This document shows positions 1 to 12,400 of a DNA stretch of 64,000 nt, piece after piece. Location of the stretch: the NCBI RefSeq assembly GCF_024713975.1, contig NC_091116.1:12678986-12742985 (forward strand), read 5' to 3'. Numbering within the stretch: position 1 is the stretch's first letter; the number at the start of each line of letters is the position of its first letter. The notes under the pieces are model-generated. The model saw only the letters and a list, made by a program, of their open reading frames with translations, searched no databases and was not told the DNA's origin. The DNA is from Paralichthys olivaceus. Its lineage: Eukaryota; Chordata; Actinopteri; Pleuronectiformes; Paralichthyidae. The position numbers and the translations under genes were made by a program.

Positions 1-2149
1 GTGGAGCCGGTTTCTGCCTCGGGGATATTAGTGAACTTCCCAAACGTCAGCACAGGTCAGTGGGAACCAGATCATTTCCATGTGGTCTCTGGTTCCGCCT
101 GTTTAATATTTAATGCCAAAGAGAAAAACACTCCGACCTCGAGCTTTGAGGATCCTTCCTTCTCTTTTCACTTCCACCCTTCAGCCTCGGCCTCTCCCTG
201 ACCTCCTGCCTTTGCTCCCTCAGTTTCCCTCAGATGCACGTCTCATGATTTCCTAACTCTTGATGCTGAACTCTGAAGATCTTAACTAAAGACGCTGTCG
301 GGTCTTGAGAGGCAGTTGGGGCTCGATGATGATCGTATATAAATGAAAGGGAGAAAGGTTTCCCCAACATTTGCTCTCACGAGGAGACTTGTATCAGCAG
401 GTCTCATTGTCTTTTAGCGTCCACTGCTCCATCTTCATCCCCTCCCTCCTCTTCTGGTCTTTATTTTCAGACGGGATCGTGTGCACAGCCTGTGTGTGTG
501 GTTTGCGTCTTCAGGGCTTTCTCTGTGACACCTATCAGTTTGCATCCAGTCACTTGGCAGCGGGAAAGGCCAGCTGGTTACTGATCCGCCCGATTGTCTC
601 GCTCCGTTCTGCTCTGAAGGGATTTCAGACGAAGCCGTGGTCTCAGCTAGAATCTTATAATTTATTTCTGAGGGATATTCTAACGCTAGATATTACAGGA
701 GGGCTCAACGTCCCTGAAGTGATAGTGTGGGAATAGTGGAGTGACGTCATCAGAGGTAAAAATACCACGGAGTGCTACACACGGTCGTACTGTAAATATG
801 AACACTGCTAAAGGATCAGAGTGTTTCTGTTTCTTCACTATAATTAGATTTTTAGAGACACATGTAAACCGCTGCAACACAAGATGATGGAATATCTTTT
901 TATTCCATCAAAGCATGTGTTTGCATAAGCAGGTTGCTAATTAATGATTCTTAATTAATCTCAACCGACCAACGACTGAGTTGCTTGAATTGATTTAACG
1001 TGGGGCTGAACTTTAAACTCTCTGTCAGACTGCGTCACATTTATAAAGGTTTTGTTCAACGGACCCGTAGAAGTCTCAAAAACACAAAAAGGCTGCAGAG
1101 TAACAGAAACTAAATCAGTTATTGTCAAAACCGACAACACGAACACTGATTTTATTCAGATTCAATGGAACAGTGTTTATTGTTAATTACAGGAACAACG
1201 TAAGCTGCTGCACTTCTACGTGACACGCTAACAAAACAACCTGGTTTACAGTAAAATGAATGAAATACATTTTAAAATGATGAAACGATGAATGGAGGCT
1301 GGGAAGCTTCCGAACAGAACCACGGACAGAACCACGTCCACTGTGGGTCAGCACCACGGACAGAGGCGTGAAAATAGATTTAGATGTAATAGATGAAATC
1401 GGTCGATTCGCAGAAAATAATCCTGTTCACAGACGTACACAGATGTACACAGATGTACACAGATGTACACAGATGTACACAGATGTACACAGAAGTACAC
1501 AGACGTACACAGACGTACACAGACGTACACAGATGTACACAGAAGTACACAGACGTACGCAGACGTACACAGACGTACACAGACGTTCACAGAAGTACAC
1601 AGAAGTACACAGAAGTACACAGACGTACACAGAAGTACGCAGACGTACGCAGTTGCATCGCATTTGTTTTCAAAATAAAATGATCAAAACTGTGTCAAAA
1701 TAAAATCTGTGATATTGGTCAGATATGAGTCAAACTGTTTCCTGTTCAAACCAGGTTTGACGAGGGTCCATTTGTTTTAACGCTCGTGCACATTCAGTAA
1801 TTCAAGTAACTTAATAAACATTTTATTATCATTTTCTATGACGCAAATACCAAGTAAATATCCATATTGGTAACTAACTGTGTGTATTTATATAATATAA
1901 TATAGGAACAATAATATAATTGTGTAGATGTTTCCCCACATCTGTGGTTGTTCTACAGAAGTAAAAGCGAAGTAGAGGAAGCGAGTGAAGGGGGTTTTAT
2001 TTTGAAAGGCTCACCGGGGATCTGTGCCTCCGTGGTTCCGGGCAGCTTGACGCTCCCGCTGCTAAATTGAGGCGCCGACAGGTCTGGATGTTATTACCGG
2101 AGAGAGCCGCTGCAACCGGGAGGACCAACGACACCGAGCTGCGGCCACA
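1..2149. other. Region upstream of dpp10, no gene seen
   Basis: No open frame here resembles a protein I recognise; the longest is about 121 codons and has no family features. The stretch holds the 10-bp minisatellite at 1431-1650 and AT-rich sequence around 1790-1930. The last 150 bases (2000-2149), just before the dpp10 start codon, are GC-rich and probably contain the dpp10 5' UTR and promoter. I see no clear TATA box close to the start. Confidence 0.5.
1431..1650. repeat. 10-bp minisatellite, 22 units
   Basis: There are twenty-two head-to-tail 10-bp units of the form agaNgtacac, where N is c, t or a, with a few units ending in tacgc or ttcac. The only frequent variable base is N, giving three unit types (agac, agat, agaa) in a mixed order. 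Because 10 is not a multiple of three, all frames read as 10-residue repeats, which creates several spurious open frames on both strands. Confidence 0.95.
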
Positions 2150-2614
2150 ATGACGGCGTCCAAAGACCCGACCAAGAAGAAACCGAAGGAGTCGCAGCAG
2201 GACGAGGTAGAAGCCATTAACCAGACATGTGTGATCGATCAGCTGAGGGGAGACAGGAGACAGACACGTCCTGTCATCACGATGGAAGGACGAGGTGGAC
2301 AAACTGTGGGGACTGTCACTGCAGGATTTAATGAGAACAACATAGAGACAGTAGAGTAACGTGTCCCCTCGTGTCCTCTGTCTTCCTGCGGCGGGTTGGA
2401 GATGATTTAATGGGGTTTAAACATTAAATCATCTCTATTTGTTTCTGAAAACTGAAGGAAAACAGAATTAAATCAGATTATTAAGTGATTTTCATCTGCG
2501 TCCGGATTCACTCAGTTTAAACTCTGATTCAAACTCAGCGTGTGTCTCTCTCATCACAAAGTTGTGATGCTCGTCTCCAGGTGGCTGGAAATGTTGTTTC
2601 TGCCATTGTTGATG

Positions 2615-2683
<69 letters not shown>

Positions 2684-3360
2684 AGCAGCTGTGTAATCTC
2701 TCATTGTGTTGAGTTGACTCACTCGGAGGATGAAGCAGCGACCAGCATCCCCGTCTCTAATTCCCATCAGGCACGAGCATAATCACATACAACGGGCTAA
2801 TTCCGAAACACAGGCATGTTGGATCGCACATGCAACCGCAGCACGACTCCACTGTGCGTTCCGACATGTGAGAAGCATATTTTAAACGAGGCTTGCTGCA
2901 GTTTCATGTGCTGCTTCCATGAGAATCGGTCAGTTTCTCCTCCTGTGCACATCGAGTTTGATTTCTTTCTTTGTTGAAGAGAGAAAATCAAACATACAAA
3001 GCTGCAACTATAAGAAAGATTGAACAGATTATTCTTAAATCCAATAAACTATATCGACAAATTACACAACGACAGTTTTATCTTTACGCCGCACATTTTT
3101 TAAAACAGCCTAATATTCGTTATAGTACTCCGTGTTTCTATCTTATTTATTCTAGATTGTGTTTCCAATTATTTGATTAAATACATTTTAAATTAACGAA
3201 GCAGCTCTCACTTTTATTTTTTTCTTGCAGAAGAAACATTTTTTAATTTGTCAATGATCCAAATCGAACTTCCTGTGTCTCTACGTCATGAATAATCAAG
3301 TTTGCTTTTTTATGTTTGATCGTCCTAAATAAGTTTCATGTGATGAGTTTGTTCAGTGTC

Positions 3361-3423
<63 letters not shown>

Positions 3424-3527
3424 CAGTGGGTGGGGCATTCTTTACACACCACTGGGCCATTGACTTCACTCCGAGTATTAGTTCAACATCTTGGAGCTAA
3501 TTATTTTCATGCTGTGTGTGTGCGTGT

Positions 3528-3592
<65 letters not shown>

Positions 3593-6500
3593 CGTGCGTG
3601 TTCCTGCTTCATTAATTACACAGTTTCCACCTCAGCAGCAGAACATGTGATGCAGATTGTTCTCGTCCTCCCTCTCATCTTCCTGTTCTGGCACATTTAC
3701 TCATTTAAAAATGGATTTAATCATAATAATCCTTTAGTTACACTCCCCCTCAATCTACTGGGAGGCCATCACTTGAGACATCGTCTTTCTCTCGGTTCGC
3801 TGTTTTGGGGGACGTCAATGTCTGATACGTCCCCCAACAGCTCCGGATCTCTCGACCCCCGACTTTCACCCACCGAGGCTGAAGCGGGAGAGAAGCGATC
3901 AGTGTGGAGAAGTGATGTAATCCGGAGGCGTCCGGAGCTTCCGGGTCAGCGGAGTCAACACTTTAAAAGTTTTTTGCTTCCAAAGATTCTTAAAGAAAGC
4001 TGTTTTTTTTTTTCCTGCAAGCTCGAGAGTAGAGAATCAGACGCTCATGATTATGTGGAGCTGAAGTGTTTTTCCTGTTTGTGTCCCACTTTACTCTAAT
4101 GGTTTTCTGGTGGATATAATCCCAGCTCTGTCTAGACAGGATGAGTCTGTCTCCTTTCAAATGTCCAGTTATAAAGACGCTTAAATTCAATGTGGCAAAT
4201 TACACATGAGAGACAAATCATATCAAGGCTGTGAATTGAATATTGATTGTGTTCTAGGTACTTTTACCTGTGTTTATTATTATTATTATTCTGAGACAAG
4301 CGGTGCCTCCTTCATTAACGGTTTGTGGAACCAGAGGAGCGGAGGACGTCGTCGCAGCATCGTTTTGTGATTCCGTTGTCCACATCGGTTTGTTTTTCGT
4401 CTCTGCAGGAGTTCGTGGACGTCAGCCCGCCGCAGAGGAACTGGAAGGGCATCGCCATCTCTCTGCTGGTAATCGTGGTCGTGTGCTCGCTCATCACCAT
4501 GTCCGTGGTCGTCCTCACACCTGGTACGTGAGATAATGAAATACTGCAAATCTTCAATTTCACATGAAAGAAGACACGCTGGCGGAGGATATTAGAACCA
4601 GAACTGCACACGGCCTCTTGAAGCAGAGACACGTTTCCTCGGCACATATTCGAAAAAGTAAAGACGACTTAGAATTCAGCAGTTTTATTATACGCTGTAC
4701 ATTAGTAATGGCTCATATTTCATACATTTCTATTCCTACGTGTTTGTGTACATTTATATTCTCTCATTTGAAGCCGCTCTGTGTTGTATTTAAACATTTC
4801 TGACAGCTTTGCATAATGCAGTGACATCTCTTGAATTAGAATAAGGCCTACTCTCCTCTGTGTGTGTGTAATATGTGCATTCATGAATAGATGAATATAT
4901 GTAATCACTGCATCTCTCCGTCAGTGAGTCACCCCCTCCCCCCCCCCTCCTGTCGTTTGTCTTTTCCCGCATCATTTTGATGGAGTGTTTGCTTTTCATT
5001 GTCTCTTTGCTTTGTCCTTTTGGTCTTCACAGATAAACCTGTGAAAATAAACTGGATTTCACCAAGTGTGTGTGTGTGTGTGTTTGTGTTTGTGTTTGTG
5101 TGTTTTCACAGTGGAAGTTCCCGGCAGCAGCAAGTCCAGACTGACTGTGGCAGATCTGTACAAGCCAGAGTTCAGCGTTCACGACCCCGAGGCCACGTGG
5201 ATCAGTGGTAAGTACGACACCGAGAACAAAAACACACAAAAACAATCAAGAAATACGTTGTTTCCCGACTCCATGGTTGTGACGTCGTCGCTGAGCTCCG
5301 TGCCTCCACGTGAAGATAAAAGGAGTCAAGGTTTGACTCCTTTTATCGAACGGAAAGAATTCACCAGCAGCGTTTGATGTGTGACTTCTCTGCAGCGAGC
5401 AGTGAGAGATGTGCAGCTCGGAGGAGAGACTCCAGAGGTGGGGACGGTGTGGCATTGAGGGAAGCGCCACGATGATGTAACAGCGGAGAATAACACAGTG
5501 CGACTTTGAACAGAGGAAGAAAGTAGGGAGGTGACGTCCGCGCAACAGTTCGTGACGTTCTGGATTAGACACACGTTTGGATCTAAATCTGAAATACTTT
5601 TATTTTTGATGCTTCAGGTTCGACAGCGTGACAGTGATGATATTTGGACCCAGAGTCTGTTTTTAAATCATCTTTACCTTTATTTACGATTAGTTTTTAA
5701 TTAGGAACGTATTAAAGGAAAACTAATTAAATATAGACAGATTCAATATCGGTCATTTGGTGCCTAACGTCTCCTCCCTGCGTTGATAAAATCATAATTG
5801 CTCTTTGTTTCGTTCACATCGTATTTGCCGCATTAGTAGCATGTAAACGCAGGATTAATAATGAAAATCGATAACCTCGTTCATGGAGCAAGTTACAAAC
5901 GGGGCAGCAAATTAAATTCAGAAAATTATCCCATCGTTAACGTGAGATAAAATACATTCATTTAAACGATTCTGAAAGATTTGTAAAGGTTAATTCTTTT
6001 CGGGGGGTTGTTCTTTTCTTTTCTTTTTTTTTTTTTAAAGCAAACCTGAACATATGAGCTGAATAACAAATCTACCGTTCAGTCAGGAGATGGACGCGAT
6101 CTTTCTGTCAGCGGAGGCGAAACCGGCTCGGAGCCCTGTGGGAAGTGCATTAACAGAAAATGAGAATCTTTCCACCTGAGGTTTCATTACAGCCTCCGAG
6201 CATTTGTCAGTGAAGAGAGGGAGCCGGCGATAATTCCACATTTATTAAAACCATTTATTCAGCAAGATTATAGTCTCCGGAACGAGCCACCTGCAGAGTT
6301 TCACCGGATTCACGGAGATGGAAGAAATCCCGCTCCGCTCAGGCAGGTAAAAACTCTGACGAGGCAAAGAGATCAAGGTGGTTCATGGAATAACGTTTGA
6401 TTTTCACTCTGCCCCTCGAACGGTTACAAAAACGAATGACTTCATTTGACGTCTGACGGAGAACGTAATCACATCTACAGCTGAGACACTGAGATGCATT

Positions 6501-7941
6501 CAGAGACACAGGAAATACTGAGGTCACTTATTAAATTCTCCTCCTGACAAACCACCAATAAATACTTTTAATGATAAATGAAATTAAGATTTAACGAACC
6601 ATCAGAAAATGTATTTTTATTTAATGCAGCCTGTGTTTTTAATTCGTCTGTGCGTCAACACATGAGCTAATCACAGCGCCCCCTGCTGACGTGCATGTCC
6701 AAACACAGATGGCCTCACAGTGGCGTGTCTTCAGTGAGTCTGGGTCAGCTGAAAAAACACAACTACACGTTTTAAAGATCCGCAGCTTTGATTATTGTTT
6801 AAGTGGAGGAAGAGGTTTAAATACGTGGCAGTGAGACGGAGTCTGTTGTTGCTTAAATGCTGTAGTTTGCACTCATCTGAGTTTAATGCGAGCAGCTCTG
6901 GTGGAGTTAGTCTGAAGGTGACATAACCACCTCCGCTGGACGCCGGGGGTCAGAGGTCGTGTTTTCAGCAGCTGCAGCTCCGGTGTAAACAGTGGTCGGC
7001 CATTAACGTGTCCTTGATTCTGCTCCCTGCTGTACGTCAGTGTAATCTGAGCGGCCGAGGTCTAAATGCAGCAGATCCACATCTGTCTCATGACGAGCGT
7101 CAGTTCGACGCTGACCTTTCTCTTCCCCGATCTTTTCTCCCGGCCTGACACCTCCTCCCCGTCGCGCGTTACGCAAGGAGCACTCTGCTGGAGGTGTTGG
7201 TTTTTCCGCTAGACGTGTGACCGAACGCGTTTCCTCCACATCAAACCACGTCGCTCACGCTCCAGTCCTTCGCTGAAGAAAGAAGGTAGACGTCGGTTAC
7301 GGCTGTTTGACGACATGACAGTTTGCTTCAGCGGTTAATTCAGGAGAGAAGAAGATGGTGCGAGAGCGACAGAACGTATAAGATGAGGGACGGGAGACAC
7401 AAGGGCAGGAGCAGAGAGACAGAGGCGACTGTGAGAGATGGTTTTCCACCGCCTGCTGCGTCCTGTCCTTCCACAGGGAGATAATACTAATGACTAGTGC
7501 TGCGGCCTGTGGCTTCTCATTATGGGCTCTGGTTTGGGATGCCTCCCAACACACACACACACACACACACACACTTATTTCACTCCCTAAAATCTGGGAC
7601 ATTTGATCCGATACGATTCAGACGTCTGCGGACTTTGTATCAGCTCCACCAGCTGCTGTTGACAAGTCCGTGGCGTTTAAAGCTGCTATCATCAATATTT
7701 CACGTCATTATTTGTAGAAGAGAGAAGTCAATTTTAGTGACGACTGAAACTCCCTGTGTTCCTATAAGAGAGGATGAAAACACATATTATATATATTTAT
7801 CCAACGTTTCAGGTCACGTCCACGACGAGCTTTTTGAATCTGCGTCCTCACACACCTGAAATCCACCTGTGGAGGATTTCAGGAGAATATCTGGACTTGT
7901 GTCTGAGAGCAGCTTCAGAAACCCTGCAGGTGTTGTGCACG

Positions 7942-7975
<34 letters not shown>

Positions 7976-9364
7976 AAGCCGTCAGCTGAATTACATCATC
8001 TCAGACTGAGAAGGTTTTTTTTTTTTTTTTCCAGAACCACAATATTGAATTTTTCAGCCCAGCAGGGTCAGACGTCCCATTAGCCGTTTTGTTGAGATTG
8101 ATGATAAAGTTGGGAAATTACCATCTGACATGTTGTTGTGGTGTAAATCTAATGTCGGCCGGGTGCGATGAGGGCTGAGAGCCCGGGTCTGAATTTACTG
8201 CTGCGCCTCCTGGAGGTGTTGTGCAAGCAGCTCAAACAAGTCCGCGGTGAAAATTGCTTCCTCGACAGGAACCCCCCCCCCCCCCCCCCCCCCAGACTCA
8301 TTCCCTCTTCCCTCACATCAGAGTCCGGCTTCAAAAGCTGCTCTCGCTAATTTAATGGCATGAGGGACGCTGGCGTCACAAGTCATATAATAGCTGTTGA
8401 TGAATCGAGTGAACGCAGAGATCACGTCCGACCACTTCACTGAAACTAAATAATCCAGAGAGCTGAGGTGCGGCTCCTGGAGCAGAACGTCATCAGGGTG
8501 ATGAGTATGTTTCCTGACCACACGCAGCACGTCGGAGTTTAAGTAAAGTCCTCAGGCTGCGGATTGTTTGTAAAGTTAGATATAGATAAAAGTCTGATCT
8601 CTGCTTGTTGATGAAAACGGATCTTCTCTTAATTCACCTGTTCACGTGTGAAAACTACAAACTGACCTATGAATGAATTCAAATGCAGCCAAATATATAG
8701 AACGTGAAATAAGAAAATACAATTTGGATAAAAAAACAGTTCCCACATCGAGCGACAGGAAGCAATCGATGGATCATTATGTGTAATTCTTAGAAATCAA
8801 TACATTTTTCTTCTTCATCATTCAAATCATCTTTTTCCCCTCCTCACATCTTTCGAGCTCTGTTCTTGTTGACACCTGCAATTTGCTGCTTTTCGTGTCG
8901 ACCCCCGAAAGAAACATCCGAAGCGGCAGCACAGGCGAAATCAATCAGCCGACAACGAGGTGTCAAAGAAGTCCCGCTGTCTGAGTGACGTGCGAGGTCT
9001 CACAGATGCACGCCGCTTCGATAAACACGTTGAGATGAATCCTGGCTGAAGAAAAAACAGATAAATACTGTGTGTCACACTGAGCGCCCCCTGCAGGCGT
9101 CGGTGTGTGAACGCCGCTCCATCAGTATTCCGCTCTCCGCTCGCCGCTTATTGATGATTTTCTTGCATCATCGTCGACATTACGGACGCTACGCTGGTTT
9201 CTGATGTTACCAAGGAAACCATGTAATCACCTTTCATGGACTCCGACAGTCCCGTGTGCTGTGGGGTCGCCGCTGACTATGAATATGAATTATTTACGGG
9301 AGTCGTCGTTTACATTGGGTGCTCTTAACGTCGAGCGTGTTTACAGAAAGAAACATCCAGGTAC

Positions 9365-9410
<46 letters not shown>

Positions 9411-12400
9411 CTACCTGCTAATGAGGATTGTTCAACGATAGGCTGCGTCTCCAGCAGTGACCCGATGAATCCGAGAAAATAAAGGATGCATTATTTATGA
9501 TGATATTCTGTAAAATCTCTGCATCATAGCGAGACACAAAACGTCCCCTGTTCAATAACATTTCCCCCAGTGGATCCTGCGTGAAGCTCGTGTTACTGAG
9601 CCGCCGCCAGAAATAGAGAAGAAGTAAACACACGGCATTCTTTACTTCTTCTTCAACGTCTGGAGCAGAAGACAAATCATCCTCTCAGGTTTTTTTTTTT
9701 TTGGTTCGAAACTCTTCATTTCTACACATTGACCTTTGTTTTCCTGAGGTGAGGTCACTCTCCATCGCCTCGCACTTCCCTTCCGTTGCTCTTCGCTCGC
9801 GGTGCAGTGACCTTTCCAGGAGCCGCCGGCTGTTTTCATGCTCTCGTTTTCTCCCTCTCAGAATCGGAGGTGGTGTACAGGAGCCGCGAGGGTCACGTCA
9901 TCAAGTTTAACTTCGTCCTGAACGAGACGGAGGTCATTCTGAGCAACAGCACTTTTGTACGTTTGGTTTTTCTTGCTGTTTTTTGAGATCTAAGTAATCA
10001 GCCTCCGTTTGTTACGCGTCTTTATTTTGTGCTTCTCGTTCGTCAGGTGGCTTTCAAGGTGGCAAAGTACTCGCTCTCTGCCGATCTGAAGTACGCGCTC
10101 TTCGCGTACAACGTCAAACAGGTGAGTTTCCCTTCTCATAAGAAACGCCTCATCCGAACGGCACCATACATCAGAATCACACAGAAACCAACCACAGGCC
10201 TGCCGGCGGTTTTTCTGATTTGCGTCTCCTCTCACGAGCTCACAAGCTGCGATCGGAGCCGTGGATCATCGTCAACATCGCCGGCTGTTCCTCTCTGCTC
10301 GCTTTTGTTGCCTCCCTGGCAGCCCGTCATTTACTTTGTTCTCCTGTGCAACAACCCACGGGTGCTGTCAGTCTCTCATCTGCAAACACACACACACACA
10401 CACATTAATGCTGTTTTTGTGTTGGACGTGTTGATGACGTTTCTCACACATGACGGACGTGAAACTGGAAGAATACAAATATCTAAGAAGCTTTTTTAAA
10501 ATGTCAACTTGACGAGGAGAACGCAAAGCTTTTGCTGCTTCACAGGAGAAACACAAACTACACTAGATGTTCGGACATGCGGCAGTCGTCTGTGTGTGAC
10601 CGTGGATTCCTGGCAGGATCAGATCCGGCTCCTCGCCTTTTAGTGGGATGGATTTCTGTACATAGACGGAAGACGGAGTGTTCATCCATCTTTATATATA
10701 GAAACGTTCATGCTCAGGCATCATTTTCACTCCATTTCTTTTCAGCACATTAAATTAATTGCGTTCCATTTTTTATTTGTTGCCAGAGCAACGTGAAATC
10801 CCCTTGAGGTGCTGGTATCGGCGCATTCTGTGGTTTTTTTTTTTTTCTGGATTGAATTTCTCTGAGCCGGTGCGTCGCCATGCGTGAAGAGAAATCAGCT
10901 GTGCAGGAAGCAGCACAGCTCACCTGGCAGTGAGGAGCTGAAGCAGAGGAGAGTTTCTGGGAGTTGAGGGCTTAAAGAAATTGATTTTAACTTCAACTGA
11001 GGAGCCGGAAGTTTCTGCAAAGGCTGAATGTACGTCAGTGGGAAGTTTGAGGAAAATAACGCAGAGTAAATGTGAAGGGAGGTTTGAATTAATTATTGAA
11101 AGTATAAGACAGCACCAAACACACAGAGAAATATGTCTCAGAGAAATAACAGGCATTTGTATTTATATTATATTTGTGTCGAGAGATTGTTGTTTTCTCT
11201 CTGAATCAGGTTTTCATTTCTTTTTATCCTTTTTCTGTTTGTTATTTTCCTGCCGTTGTTATTTTATTAGCCGCTTCACCGACTCCTCTTTCTTTTCTTG
11301 ACGTCGAGGCCGATATCGCTGCAACGTTGTCAGACAGAGATCAATATTTGCGTTTTGTGACGGTCTGAACTCTTGATTGCAGATGTACAGATATTCGTAC
11401 ACGGCGTCTTATATCGTCTACAACATCTACACGAGGTGAGTTTACCTTCGCTCGCTGTGTTTTATTCCCATGTTTTTAAATGTGACGACGCTTTGTGATA
11501 CGTGTGTGTGTGTGTGTTGATCAGGGAGGTTTGGGAGTTGAACCCTCCTGAGGTCCAGAACGCTGTGCTCCAACACGCAGCGTGGGGGAAACAAGGACAA
11601 CAGCTGGTGAGTCTAAAGGCTCCAACTTACACCAAACACAGTCGTCATTAAATCCTCTCGAAGCACAGACTCTAAATTAAATCATCGGTGCTAAATGGCA
11701 GCGTTCGTATCCAGGATATTTTGGCGTTGTGTGTGTGTGGATGGTCGGAGGAAGCGGAGACGCGTTGTCCATCTTTATTTACGGTCCCTGGGTTTGAGGC
11801 TTTTAAAGAGAATGTGAAAGTTCATTCCGATTGAACTCTTAAAAAAATCCGCCTGGTGATGTGACCTTTTGCTCTGCTGTTAAACAAAAGAGCGTTTTTT
11901 TTTTTTTTTTTTTGCACGGTGTGCTCAGACTGTGAAAATGAATAAAGTTTAACTTGCATGTGTGTATTCGCAGCAGTGCGACAGCGCTGACCCCGAACAA
12001 AAATGTGACGGAAATTCAAAGTGGCTGCTGGAAACAGAGTTGGGGAAAGTGAATAAAAATGAACCCAGGTGGATGCAGGATATTTGTTGACATGCAGGAA
12101 ACGTCGGAGTGTTGCTGTTAAAATATACAGATGTTAAAACACTGGTGGAGGAGAGAGAGAGAGAGAGAGGACACACAGACAGGTTTACTGCACGGTGCGA
12201 TGAACAAGAGGCTTTAATGTGTTGAAGAAATTTAGATCATTAAAAAACTGAGAATCCAGGATTATACACGAGTTTCTGTGTTTCTCTCCAGATCTACATC
12301 TTTGAGAATAACATCTACTACCAGTCGGATGTGAAGAGCGTCTCCCTGAGGATCACGTCCTCTGGGAAGGAGGGCGTCATCTTCAACGGACTCTCTGACT

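Larger units (their letters stand above)
5208..9861. other. dpp10 intron 3, non-coding
   Basis: This is the largest intron of dpp10. It contains a perfect hairpin (5315-5347), a short CA run (7551-7575), a GT run (7942-7974), a poly-C run (about 8272-8294) and a longer GT run (9366-9410). No exon-like open frame with splice signals that would fit the dpp10 protein was seen; exons 3 and 4 join in frame across it. Confidence 0.7.

Noticed and set aside
1431..1650. Regular repeats that might suggest a CRISPR array
   Set aside because: The units are 10 bp and directly adjacent with no spacers, and the DNA is vertebrate.
1348..1703. Several 70-110 codon frames on both strands with VHRRTQMYTD-like repeats
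   Set aside because: All arise from the 10-bp minisatellite, which reads open in several frames.
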